Shown: positions 10,509 to 21,280, numbered from the stretch's first letter. The stretch is 64,000 nt of DNA from Aspidapion aeneum (GCA_963576565.1 OY755038.1:12849756-12913755), one strand, 5' to 3'. The notes: generated from the sequence alone by a model not told the origin. Numbers and translations are program-made.

Positions 10509-10775
10509 GTTTATTACAAGTCAATAATTACTTATTATGTATTTAATTTCTATTAAATCTGTTACATTGGATTGGATTGTATCTTTATGAATTTAACTTA
10601 AAAAATAAATGTATTGTTTTAAAATTGTACCAAAGGATAAAAAGATTCTTTTATGACAAGATTTATATATTTAAATACGTAATTTTTTGTATTTTAAGAC
10701 GAATAAGAAATTCGTTCACGATCGCTGCTATTTGGGCAGATTAATTCGGCCGAGTTTTTGCACTTTTTTCACCGT

Positions 10776-11870
10776 ATGAATACGCACCTTTACAAAAGTT
10801 TCTCTAGGTGTTACCGCAGTATCCCAGCGATGATACCTTTATTTATGATTCCTTTGGCACTCGTTGCGGGCAACACTATGGTGCTTAAACCATCAGAAAA
10901 AGCAGCCGGGACAAGTGTATTACTCGCCGAAATCTTACAAGAAGTAGGCTTTCCCCCTGGGGTGATAAACATAATTCACGGTGAACGCGACGTTGTCAAC
11001 TTGATCTGCGAGCACCCAGACGTCAAAGCAATTAGCTTTATAGGCGGCGACGAAGCGGGCAAAAACGTCTACGAAAGAGGAGCAAAACACGGCAAACGCG
11101 TACAAGCTAACTTGTCAGGTAAGAATATGAGTATTGTATTACCAGATGCTGATAAAAACGCAACTTTAGATGCCATTGTTGGAGCGGCTTATGGTGGAGA
11201 AGGGCAACGCTGTATGTCTTTGACTGTAGCCATCCTAGTCGGCGAAAGTAAAAACTGGATTCCAGAATTAGTAGCGAAAGCAAAACAATTAAAGGTTAAC
11301 GCAGGGCAAGAACCTGGAACTGATTTCGGACCTGTGATTTCTTCCGAAAGAAAACAGAAAATTTACAACATCATAGAAACAAGCTTAAAACAGGGAGCAA
11401 AATGTGTTTTAGACGGCCGAAATATCAAAATAGAAAAGTACCCCAACGGAAACTTTATCGGGCCAACAATTATAGCAAATGTCCAAACCAACCACGAGTG
11501 TTACAAAGAAGAACTATTCGGCCCGGTATTATCCGTGATGACAGCCGATACATTAGAAGATGCTCTCGAAATTGTCAACACCAACCCATATGGCAACGGT
11601 GCCAGCATTTTCACAACCAGCGGCAGCCACGCGCGTCAGTTCACCTTAGAAGTGGATCACGGGCATGTGGGAATCAACGTAGCCCTTCCAGTCCCGTTGC
11701 CCATGTTTAGCTTCACGGGTTCGAAGGGTAGTTTCCGTGGAGATCTTCATATTTCTGGAAAACAAGGGTTGGACTTCTATACAGAAATCAAGACCATCAC
11801 TACGTTCTGGAGAAAAGGAGCGGAACCCGTCAGCTCTGGATCTTTGGTTAGCTTTCCTCTACAAATGTAG
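10776..11870 (+). pseudogene. methylmalonate-semialdehyde dehydrogenase, 5'-truncated chimeric copy
   Basis: From residue 'IPAMIPLF' to the stop this copy is almost identical to 6907-8481, including [10 protein letters not shown] with the catalytic cysteine. The first ~170 residues are missing. They are replaced by about 17 residues ([15 protein letters not shown]) made from the 5' end of the third copy joined to an out-of-frame bit of the first. The junction lies at TTAC (10790-10793), a microhomology shared by both parents, followed by a net 15-bp loss that restores the frame. The open frame is 364 codons. It lacks the N-terminal part of the NAD-binding fold, so enzymatic activity is unlikely, though it could be transcribed. 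Confidence 0.75.
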
Positions 11871-12402
11871 ATAACATATTTTTACCTTTTCACACTAACT
11901 TCCGATAGAAAACAGTTAAATTGCAATCTAACAGAAACAAGCTTTACCGAAAAAACATTTTTTGCAATTCAGGGACTAAAAACGCATTTTAGTCCCTCAT
12001 TTTAGGGACTAAAATAGTACTTTTTATCCCGGGGACTAAAATATTTTACTCCAGGGGACTAAAATATTTTAGTCCCTGGACCCGAATTCATGGTTTTTTC
12101 AAATTTTGTATTTTTGTATTTGGGAGCATCTAAAAATAGGCGGCCTATACACTATCAAAATAAACTACCTAGCCTAATCTATACATTCCTACGTTATTTG
12201 ACATTATTATTGTTTGTTATATTGATATTCAAAATAGCGCCGCTACAGCCAACTAAATGAATCAATGATCGTGGATCTGAATCGATTTCGCTTCGCTGTT
12301 GGTTGAGGTTGATGTTTTGCAGTGGAGATCCGAAAATTGCTGGTTCGGTGTGATCAGTGCTGCTGTCTTCGTTGATTGTGGGTTCTGGAAAATTGCATAC
12401 TG

Positions 12403-13490
12403 TTACGGTACGTGATTGGCCTTGGCTTTTATGATTCTTGACATCTGTCTCAAGTTTTGACTGAATATTTTATCCGCCACATTTTTTTTGTTTTCGATTG
12501 ATTGCTCAACATACCCTTCAGCAACGGTAGCACTTTTCCAACCACCGTGTCTTTTGAGCTGGTCAATATTCGCTCCAGAATCTGCTAAAAGGGAAGCAGA
12601 GGTACGCCTGAAGCAGTGTCCTGTGTATGAAACGGCCTCTGGCAGGTTCAGGAAGGCAGCTATTTTTCGCGGGAAAAGCCCAAAAGTATTCTTTCCAACA
12701 GGTTGTGATAAACATTTGCCGTCTTTATAGCCAATGAAATATCTCGATATTGTCAAATTTGTTGGTCTCAGAGCCCTGTAGGATTTACAGATTTTCACTA
12801 CGTCTGTAGCGTTGCTTTCTTTGGAGTTCTTCACTATGAAGCATCGGTCAGTTTGATTTTTCGTGTTGCGAACTGTGACAACAAGATGAAAATCTTGGAC
12901 TTGAACATCTTCATTCTGTAGCTGGCACAGTTCAACACCCCTGCATGCACCGGCAACTCCCATTATCAACGCCACCTGGAAAAAAACATTTTTCAGTTAC
13001 TAAGTAGCAATACAATTTTTTGTACAAACTACGTAACCTGATAGCAACAAATGATATTTCGAATCAGTGACGTTAACATGGTTCAAAATAATGTAAAAAC
13101 AGTTCACTTTACCTTGATCATCAAATATTCTTGATTTGGTGCTTCCTGATATGATCCATGTCCAGTATTCGAGACTTCTTTGGGCGGTAGCCATCCCCAT
13201 TTCTTTTCAAAAATGCCTTCAATTTTGAATATTTTCCAATGTCCAAACTTTTCAACGATCAGCTTTGATTTAATCATTGAATAATGTGACCAAACCGTTG
13301 AAGCCTTCAAATTTTTCGCATGATGGAAGAAATATGCAAGAAGTACCTTCTCCTGTATAACATCAGCAACATCCTTAGCTTGACACCAATCCAGGAAATG
13401 TTTGTATTGTTTTTCATATATTTTCTCCGATTTAGCGGGCAGCAGTGCCTTCACTGCCTCTGCGGCAGCTGTATCAATATCAATATCCAT
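12403..13490 (-). CDS. tyrosine recombinase (site-specific integrase), copy 2, open frame
   Basis: Two exons: 13490-13113 (126 codons, ATG at 13490-13488) and 12975-12403 (190 codons plus stop), joined phase 0 over a 137-bp GT-AG intron; product 316 aa. Exon 1 is an N-terminal SAM-like DNA-binding domain (EKQYKHFLDWCQ, ASTVWSHYSMIKSKL). Exon 2 is the catalytic domain with Arg138 (GACRGVELC), Lys165 (NTKN), His246 and Arg249 (GHCFRRT), His269/Trp272 (KRHGGW) and nucleophile Tyr281 (AEGYVEQ). The full R-K-H-R-H/W-Y set is therefore present. Such enzymes cut and rejoin DNA through a 3'-phosphotyrosine; relatives mobilise Crypton and DIRS-like elements. Residues 82-114 are read in a shifted frame (see findings), so folding may be impaired. 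A TATA box lies about 180 nt upstream of the ATG. Alternative: a domesticated host gene. Confidence 0.75.
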
Positions 13491-13671
13491 TTTTTTTACT
13501 TTTGGGAAGGCACTAGCAAATCGCAGAAGTCTCCACGGCGTTGTTTGTATTTTAACAGTTATTTTATGGTACCTTGACAACACCCTGACAACCAAGTATT
13601 ATCCAAGGCTATCTAAGAAATATCAACTGACTTAACGTCAGAGAATGAATGGTACTTTATTGGTTGTCACA

Positions 13672-13678
13672 TTTTATA
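13672..13678 (-). promoter_or_regulatory. TATA box of recombinase copy 2
   Basis: Duplicate of the 10280-10286 site: CCTATAAAATG between CCAAT motifs on the minus strand. Confidence 0.45.
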
Positions 13679-13764
13679 GGCCAATCAATAGTGTAGTGGA
13701 AATGACTTTCTTTTCGAAAAATTTAATTAAAAATTTGAATGAAACTATGCCCAGAATTGCAAAA

Positions 13765-13900
13765 AATAGTATATATACCACTTGACTAAAGTGTCTTTTT
13801 ATCCCTCAGCGAATTGTAGCCCTCCCTGCGGTCCGGCTACAAACATTTCGCCTCGGGATAAAAAGTATCACTTTAGTCCCTGGGAATATAATGTACTATT
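13765..13900. repeat. 136-bp hairpin, second copy
   Basis: Duplicate of 10373-10508, with GGGAATATAATG in place of GGGTATATAATG on the right arm. Confidence 0.65.
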
Positions 13901-14167
13901 GTTTATTACAAGTCAATAATTACTTATTATGTATTTAATTTCTATTAAATCTGTTACATTGGATTGGATCGTTTCATTATGAATTTAACTTAAAAAATAA
14001 ATGTATTGTTTTAAAATTGTACCAAAGGATAAAAAGATTCTTTTATGACAAGATTTATATATTTAAATACGTAATTTTTTGTATTTTAAGACGAATAAGA
14101 AATTCGTTCACGATCGCTGCTATTTGGGCAGATTAATTCGGCCGAGTTTTTGCACTTTTTTCACCGT

Positions 14168-15560
14168 ATGAATACGCACCTTTACCAAAACTATAATCAA
14201 ATCCTTAGCAACGAATTTAACAAAAACAAGTTCCTTCAACGTAGCTCCCACTGTGAAACTGTTCATTAAGGTGGAATCAAAAAACAAGGAAAGGTTTGAC
14301 ATTTACGAGCCGGCCACCAACAATTTGCTCACTAAAGTACCTATGAGCACGAAAGAAGAACTGAACACCGCAGTAGAATCATGCGAGAAAGCCTACGAAT
14401 CCTGGAAAAACACACTGCAAGCCATCTTACATAGATTTAAAAAAAATTGCGCCTTATATCACTTTAGAAGAAGGCAAAACCATAGCAGCCGCAGAAGCCG
14501 ACGTTTTCAGAGGAATTCATGTTGTTAAACACTCAGATGCAGCTGGAACATTGCTTCAAGGAGAATCCCTACAGAGCATCGATAAAGATATGGATATTAT
14601 GTCTTACAAAGTTTCTCTAGGTGTTACCGCAGGTATTTGTTTGTTTAATTTCCCAGCGATGATACCTTTATTTATGATTCCTTTGGCATTCGTTGCGGGC
14701 AACACTATGCTGCTTAAACCTTCAGAAAGAGCACCCGGGACAAGTGTATTACTCGCCGAAATCTTACAAGAAGTAGGCTTTCCCCCTGGGGTGATAAACA
14801 TAATTCACGGTGCACGCGACGTTCCTAACTAGATCTGCGAGCACCCAGACTTCAAAGCAATTAGCTTTATAGGCGGCGACGAAGCGGTCAAAAACGTCTA
14901 CGAAAGAGGAGCAAAACACGGCAAGCCCGTACAAGCTAACTTATCAGCTAAGAATATGGGTATTGTATTGCGAGATGCTGATAAAAACGTAACTTTAGAC
15001 GCCATTGTTGGAGCGGCTTATGGTGGAGAAGCGCAACGCTGTATGTCTGTGACTGTAGCCATCCTAGTCGGTGAAAGTAAAACCTGGATTCCAGAACTAG
15101 TAAAGAAAGCAAAACAGTTTAAGGTTAACGTAGGGCACGAACCTGTCACTAATTTCGGACCTGTGATCTCTCCTGAAAGAAAACAGAAAAACCACGTTCG
15201 CTACAAAGAACTATTCGGCCTGGTATTACCCGTGATGACAGCTGATACATTAGAAGATGCCCTCGAGATTGTCTACACAAATCTATATAGCAACGGTGCC
15301 AGCATTTTCACAACCAGCGGCAGTCATGCAAGTGAATTCACACTCAAAGTGGAGCACTGGCATGTAGGAATCAACGTAGCGCTTCCAGCCCCATTGCCTA
15401 TGTTTAGCTTCATAGATTGTAATGGTAGTTTTCACGGGGATCTTCACTTATGGAAAATAAGGATTGGACTTCTATAACAGAGACCAAGACCATCACTACG
15501 TTGTGGAGAAAAGGAGCGGAGCGAAAGCTATCAATTCTGAAGCTTTGGTTAGCTTTCCTG
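14168..15560 (+). pseudogene. methylmalonate-semialdehyde dehydrogenase, decayed copy
   Basis: Homologous to 6907-8481 from the start ATG (14168) and its 5' flank (TTTTTGCACTTTTTTC) to the 3' end, but clearly dead. There are deletions after ESWKNT (about 11 residues) and after SPERKQK (about 44 residues). A frameshift follows the ILHRFKK segment, a TAG at 14830 sits in the INIIHGARDVPN region, and the C-terminus is frameshifted. The cysteine motif survives as GGEAQRCMSV. It is more diverged from copy 1 than copy 2 is, so it is the older duplicate. Its 3' flank gives a near-empty site for the recombinase element. Confidence 0.85.
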
Positions 15561-15873
15561 TACAAATGTATATCAAATATTTTTACATTTTTAAAGTAAC
15601 CGCAAATATACCTTGAAATTTTCGTCAAACTTCTAAAATGTAACTTTTTACTATGTTTACCAGTTATTACTTACATATGTTTAGATTTAACTTCCATAAA
15701 ATTTGTTACAATACTAGATTATCATTTATAAAATAAACTTGTTTTAAAATTGTGGTTTTAGTATATTATGCATCAAGGGGTAAAAAGGTCCTGTTATCAC
15801 TAGGTTTATTAACTTATAGCGCATTTTAAGACGATTTGGTCATACACTCAATTCGTTTAAATGCAAGAATCTA
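15561..15873. other. 3' flank of the decayed dehydrogenase
   Basis: Shares AATAAA-type polyadenylation sequence, TGTTTTAAAATTGT and GGGTAAAAAGG motifs with the flank at 10509-10760. No gene. Confidence 0.5.
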
Positions 15874-16353
15874 ACAGAGAGCGTTTGACCAGGAAATAGT
15901 GGTGTGCAAATACTATCTACTCGATACCTTAGTATCTGATACATGGGCGGATTCGAAGTAATCGAATCCTTCGACACCAAATACTCGTTACTCGAATGGG
16001 ACCGAAGTCGAATGTTCCTTTCGTACTTGTAACCATTTGGACCGATATTTATTTACTTAAATTATTAAATGAACTATTGCGTATATGTATGCGATTGACA
16101 ATGACGACATAAAAAATCTTAGTATTGGATTTACCGATAATATAACGATTACTTAGTACCGAATACAAAATATCTGATACTCGAATAGGAAGTATCAGTA
16201 TCTACTCGATACTTGGAAAACTAATCGTTGCACATCACTACCACGAAACGTCAAAACATCATCATTCTTCTTTTAACCAAAGATAACCTACCTCGGGAGC
16301 AGGGTTATTAGGATTTTTTGACGTTTTATGGTAAAACGCTCTCTCTTTGATTC
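15874..16353. mobile_element. short hairpin MITE interrupted by a hAT-like MITE
   Basis: The left arm AGAGAGCGTTTGACCAGGAA and, after the insertion, CGAAACGTCAAAA pair with TTTTGACGTTTTATGG and TAAAACGCTCTCTC at 16317-16353. Without the 15897-16240 insertion the hairpin would be about 130 bp. Confidence 0.55.
15897..16240. mobile_element. hAT-like MITE with 8-bp target duplication
   Basis: Termini TAGTGGTGTGCAA and TTGCACATCACTA. Flanks CCAGGAAA (15889-15896) and CCACGAAA (16241-16248) match at 7 of 8 positions. The length of the duplication and TAG-type ends fit hAT. The interior has repeated CTCGATAC/GTATC motifs. Confidence 0.65.
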
Positions 16354-16540
16354 TCACCTTTAAACGAAGAGAACGAATAACCGGACGGTCCGTCGCTAAC
16401 AATTGCCTTGAGAATAAGAAGATGTTTATTAGACCAAAGAAGAAATTACAAAAAATCTTATATTAGGCCTATCCACTTAATACTTTACTTAAATATTGAA
16501 TCCAAATTAAATCTATTTTTATAGCTTTTTGTTTCACATA
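16354..16540. other. unassigned sequence
   Basis: No gene or repeat recognised. Confidence 0.4.
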
Positions 16541-17363
16541 AGGATGATTCTACCAAAAGTGGGCTATATGGATATCATTTTTGGTCATTGCCTTTAAATA
16601 ACAGTACAACACAATAAATAATGTTGTTTTTTTAAATTTATGTAACTAATTAGCTGTAAGCTAAGAAACATTTATTTTCCCGAATTTTAGGAATTATTGC
16701 ATAAAAGTTCCAGAGGGATGAGTACCAGAGGAATGAGTTTTTTAATGGTTTTCCAATTTAAATCAAAATCTATTTAGACTACTTAACTTAAGTTTTATAT
16801 ACACAAAGTTCCTATACTTATAATTTTAAAACAATCAACAAAAATATTATACTATTGATCAGTCGAATATTTACTTACCAGAGGAATGATAATTGAAGCG
16901 TTCCTTTTTGATTTCTCCGAAAAAAACTAATTTTCTGCCGAAAATAAAAAGATCTATAACTTAAACCAAACTAAAGTTGACATTATCTGTCACAACTTGT
17001 CACCCTCACAAGTAAATTAGATATCCAGGGCCGTCTCTTTCTCTAGAAATTAACCGGTTGTATTCACAAATATTGTGTTATTAAAAATGGAGCACGTTTA
17101 AAATTGTAAAATTTTCCGGAGAAGATGTAAATTTGGATTTTCAAAAATATGACTGCAAACTTGAGTTTTATCAATTTTTTGATAAATAGTTAAGACTTGG
17201 TTAAATATTATGTATTAGGATATTTTTTTCAATTTGAGTTTTTAATATTTGGTTTGGGACTACAACAGAGGAATGAGGTATTTGCTTTGTAATAAAAAAA
17301 ATTATAAACTTGCAATTTTTTTTGCATTCCCACTCCACAGTACCATTTTTGTAGAATCATCCA
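16541..17363. mobile_element. TA-flanked MITE, copy 1
   Basis: Ends AGGATGATTCTAC and GTAGAATCATCCA flanked by TA on both sides. The interior has recurring CAGAGGAATGAG motifs (about 16725, 16880 and 17265). A second copy lies at 48777-49678; relative to it, this copy has lost about 100 bp near its right end. Tc1/mariner-like by target site; no coding region. Confidence 0.65.
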
Positions 17364-17481
17364 TAATGTAAATCACAGATTTTTATATAAATAATTACAA
17401 CGCAAATAGAAAAGAAAAAAAAACAGAGAAAAAAGCTTAGGTTTTTCTTTTTTTTTCTTTCTAGGAACATTTAATTTAATT

Positions 17482-18705
17482 TCAGGTACTGTTATTTAAT
17501 AAATATCTTTTGAGTAAGACTTTAAATTGTTTTATTGAAGATTCCTTAATATTAATAGGCAAACCATTATACAGAGACACACCCTCAAACAATGAAGATC
17601 TGTTTTCTTTTAAAGAAGAAACAAAAGGCACATCAATATTTTTGTGAGAACGAGTGATATCATCATGCACCTCAGCCCTTGTTTTGAATTCTATAGTTGA
17701 ATATTTTAGCTCACACTACTACTATACTATAGTAGTGTGAGCTATGGTGACCCAAATTTTTTCTCGAAAAAAAAAGTTGCTCCGATTTCAAAATTTTTTA
17801 TATATCTTTGCGTTTCAGATGATTTTGAAACTTTTTTTCGCGCCGTCTGTCTGTCTGTCTGTAACGACCAACACGCATAACTCAAAAATCGCTTGCCCGA
17901 TTTGAATGAAATTTGGTATCTAGGCTGGGTCTTGGTTCGAGATGGTCCCATTTAAAAATGAACAAAATCCACCGAACGCAAGCCAAATAAAAACGTGGGG
18001 GTAGATTTTAAAAATTGGAGTTTATGTGAAAATATGGCGTGCGTGATATCAAACGAAAGGTAATTAAGTCTGCAGTTAAACAAAATACATTTTATTTTAT
18101 TTTAAAAAAACGGTGGAGGTAAATGTCAAAAATTACAAAAAAAAATAGAGTTTAAGTGAAAATATGGCTTGTGTGGTATCAAACGAAAGGTAATTGAGTC
18201 TGGAGTTAAACAAAATACATTTTAGTTTTAAAAAAGGGTGGGGGGCAAATGAAAAAAAATTGAGTTTAGGTCAAAACATGGCTTGTGTGGTATCAAACGA
18301 AAGGTAATTGAGTCTGGAGTTGAATCAAATATATTTCAGTTTTTAGTTATATTAGCTTACACGTACACTATAACTATAGTACCTAGTGTGAGCTTAGGTG
18401 CCCATATATTAGCAGAGTATTTTCTTTCGAATTACTCCATGTATATATGTACACATTTGATTTTTATAAATTTGATTCAATGATAGGATTTAATATTGAC
18501 TATATAATTCCCTTGAGGGGTGACGGAACGGTGTCAAATAGATATTTTTAATTGTCTTGTTTTGAAGATCTCTTAAGGGCTTTAGATGCCTATTTATGGT
18601 AGGATACCAGGCTGTTGTCAGGTATTGAAAATGACTATGTACTAGTGAAAAATATATAGGTCTGATAAGATGTCTTGATATTATATAGTTGAGCCTCCTC
18701 AACAC
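17482..18705 (-). pseudogene. LINE (CR1/L2-like) reverse transcriptase C-terminus, split by an insertion
   Basis: The minus strand first reads LIRPIYFSLVHSHFQYLTTA and LQNKTIKNIYLTPF (18705 to about 18490), then weakly YKNQMCTYIHGVI near 18430. After the repeat at 17709-18423 it resumes with the LINE tail DVPFVSSLKENRSSLFEG, VSLYNGLPINIKESSIKQFK and LLKRYLLN (17670-17482). The order and motifs are those of the post-catalytic region of CR1/L2/Jockey-type elements. No catalytic domain remains. Confidence 0.65.
17709..18423 (-). repeat. mini-me/Helentron-like element inserted in a LINE fragment
   Basis: Complete-looking copy from the terminal hairpin TAGCTCACACTACT...AGTAGTGTGAGCTA, through a short (GTCT)4 tract near 17847, to the end GGCAGAGTATTT-like AGCAGAGTATTT at 18423. 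It splits one LINE reading order in two. Confidence 0.7.
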
Positions 18706-18759
18706 GCCAACAACACCTTTAGTGTCCGAAAGCTGTATGAAAATCAGATCTTCCAGGGT

Positions 18760-19809
18760 GCGTATTTACGTTTCCGTGCTCATTTCACGTCGGCGCGGTT
18801 TTGAAATAGACACGGAAATGTTACAATATATTGGGTCATCATTGTCTTACACCGGCAACTACGACGACAGATGTTGTTCTGTTATTAATAAATTTTAATA
18901 ATTTAAATGATTTTCACTTGATTTCTAACCACATGAAAATAGAAAGTTTCAAAAACCTAACCTAACGAAAGCTAATCATCTCTAACCGAACCGAACCAAA
19001 GCAAACTGAACCAATAATTTTTTTCAAAAAAAAACTTTCCTGACTTCCTACCCGGGATCCTAGAGGATGTGAATCCGAACCAAACCGAACCAAAGCAAAT
19101 TGAACCAACAATTAAAAAAAAAACTTTCCTGACATCTTTCCCGGGATCCTAGAGGGTGTGAAGTGTTGTAGTTTAGTTTGGTTAGGTTAGGTTTGGTTCG
19201 GTTTAGTTAGGATCGGTTCGGTTCGGATTCACATCCTCTAGGATCCCGGGTAGGAATTCAGGAAAGTTATTTTTTTAATTGTTGGTTCAGTTTGCTCTGG
19301 TTCGGTTCGGTTAGATTTGATTGATTAGCTTTCGTTAGGTTAGGTTTTTGAAACTTTCTATTTTCATGTGGTTAAAAATCAAGTGAAAATCATTTAAATC
19401 ATTAAAATTTATTAATAACAGAACAACATCTGTCGTCGTAGTTGCCGGTGTAAGACAATGAACACTGAACTTTGCTGGTATAGTTAATGAAAGAGTGTTC
19501 TTCAAACTTCAAAGAATTTCAAAATCTTGAGTAATATTAGTAAAAATACTTTTAAACTGCTCCATAATTTTCATATTAACGAACATATAACCTCAAAATC
19601 AAACTAATAAACAACGTGAATCCAATTTAAGTTTCAAATGTGCACTAATAAGTAAACCCCTGCGCTGCGTAATTCAATACAAATCCGTGCCTTGTTCGAG
19701 CCTCGGCGCCTTAAAATCAACACGCATTTGTAACCAAATATGTTGCAACATTTCCGTGTCTATTTCAAAACAGCGCTGCCGTGAAATCAGCACGGAAACG
19801 TAAATACGC
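18760..19809. mobile_element. foldback element with 9-bp target duplication
   Basis: Termini GCGTATTTACGTTTCCGTGC and its complement at 19790-19809. The flanks TTCCAGGGT and TTCCAGTGG agree at 7 of 9 positions. The arms extend inward for hundreds of bases (the ATTTCCGTGTCTATTTCAAA block and the TCTTACACCGGCAACTACGA block), around a centre rich in AACCGAACC/GGTTCGGTT. The second repeat unit at 23325 lacks the insertion, serving as an empty site. A 9-bp duplication and long arms suggest a MULE-like foldback. Confidence 0.6.
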
Positions 19810-21028
19810 TTCCAGTGGTGTTGTTATAGAATAGTTTTTTAAAGTCTTTATTTTCCCACAGTTTGTTTATTAAATTGCGGCGACCGGTTTCGGGATAGCT
19901 CCCATCACATGTATGAAAATCTGATCCTAAACTAATCATGAAAAAATTAGTTGGGTATTTGAAAACTTTGATTTTAAAGTCAAGAAAGAATCCATATTCA
20001 AAAAGTGCAATTAGTGTTTGGCACCATTTTTATGTAAGCTATTGCTCATTTCGGCGGACTGTGATAAATACATAGACAGGTTAAGATTTTTTTATATTGA
20101 TTATTGGTAAGTTATTATCAGTAAGTCGAAAACATGAATATAAATTTTAAAAAATCTATATTAATACAAAAAAAACTCACAATCTAAGGAAAATTAAATT
20201 AGGAGTAAACTAAATAGAATTATTTTTATAAATTTGACGTTTGTATTTAAAGTTGAGTTCTATTGAAAGTACCCATTTCGATATTGCTAACAATTAAGTA
20301 GGTACCTGACGTGTCTAGACTACATTTTTAATTGTTTTAAAATTCACTTGATAAAAATATATCCATACAATCCAAGAAAATTTGCCTGATTTACCTGTTA
20401 GGACCCATTCTTAAATGATATATGAAAATGCGGTTTTTAAGAAAAATCTTGTCCTGAAACTTGAGGCTAGCAAAGGGGGGGTTTGTTTTCCTTTATCTTC
20501 AAATAAATGTACCCATTTCCACTTAAAAGTGACCAATTTGAATCAACCTGTACCTGTACATCTATGAAACTAGATTTTTTTTGAAGTCTGTGGTTTTAAA
20601 TCTGTTTTGGGATATTTGCGGCAAGTAATTAGCAAAACAATTAACATATAGTGTAGAGATGCCAGTAATCCGTGGATTTAATGCAAAAACATTTTATGGG
20701 TGGCTGTAATTAGCAAAACAATTAAAATATAGTGTAGAAATGCCAGTAATCCGTGGATTTAATGCAAATATATTTCACTTCTGAATACCAGTTTGAAATT
20801 TTGCACCATGCTTGTCCATATTGTGACGATTATCCCAAAGAGGCTTTAAATATTCCATCAAAGTTATAAATTGCATGTGAAATTTTTGGAATATATTCTA
20901 AACAATTACACAAACATCGGAATGGGTTCGTTGCCTTGGGTTCCTAGGCCAAAAACTAGGTTAACTCTGACCAACCAGAAATCGAAGTCATTTCGGAGTT
21001 TGCAATAATTGACCAATAGAGCGGCGCC

Positions 21029-21280
21029 ATGCTGAACTTTTGCGAAGACGTGGAAGTTAGCTATCACGCAAAAGGACGGACGTGGAAGCGAAACACTGAA
21101 GGTGACGGTGGCTTTTTGGGGGTCGTGGCATTCGGTTTTGGGGGTTTGAAAATTAAGAACTCAAGTAGCCCAGGCCAGAGAAAATCCGGAGGGCGAGAAA
21201 AGGGTGACGGTAAGGGAACGATCCCGAAGGACCCGGGAAACGTCGGGGCTTGTGCCAACCCTGTTGACCGCACAGCGTGA
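21029..21280 (+). other. GC-rich conserved segment, body A, open on both strands
   Basis: Plus frame 83 codons (MLNFCEDVEVSYHAKGRTWK...), minus frame 21462-21064 132 codons. Counterparts lie at 22331-22669 and about 24505-24934. The frames survive partly in all three bodies, but neither translation resembles a known family. GC content is far above the surroundings. I do not call a gene; a regulatory or RNA-structural role is as likely. Confidence 0.3.

Larger units (their letters stand above)
7386..10789. repeat. direct duplication, copy 1
   Basis: Covers the C-terminal two thirds of the first dehydrogenase copy, the recombinase element and the following flank up to the start of the next dehydrogenase copy. 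It reappears at 10790-14181 with an offset of 3389-3404 bp and only scattered base differences. Confidence 0.8.
11970..13900 (-). mobile_element. tyrosine-recombinase element, copy 2
   Basis: Second copy of the element at 8581-10508, created by the ~3.4-kb duplication and not by independent insertion, because the flanks are duplicated too. It retains the palindrome cluster, the recombinase gene with an open frame, and the terminal hairpin. Confidence 0.55.
10790..14181. repeat. direct duplication, copy 2
   Basis: Duplicate of 7386-10789: truncated dehydrogenase, recombinase element and flank. The near identity of both coding and noncoding parts indicates a recent event. Confidence 0.8.
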
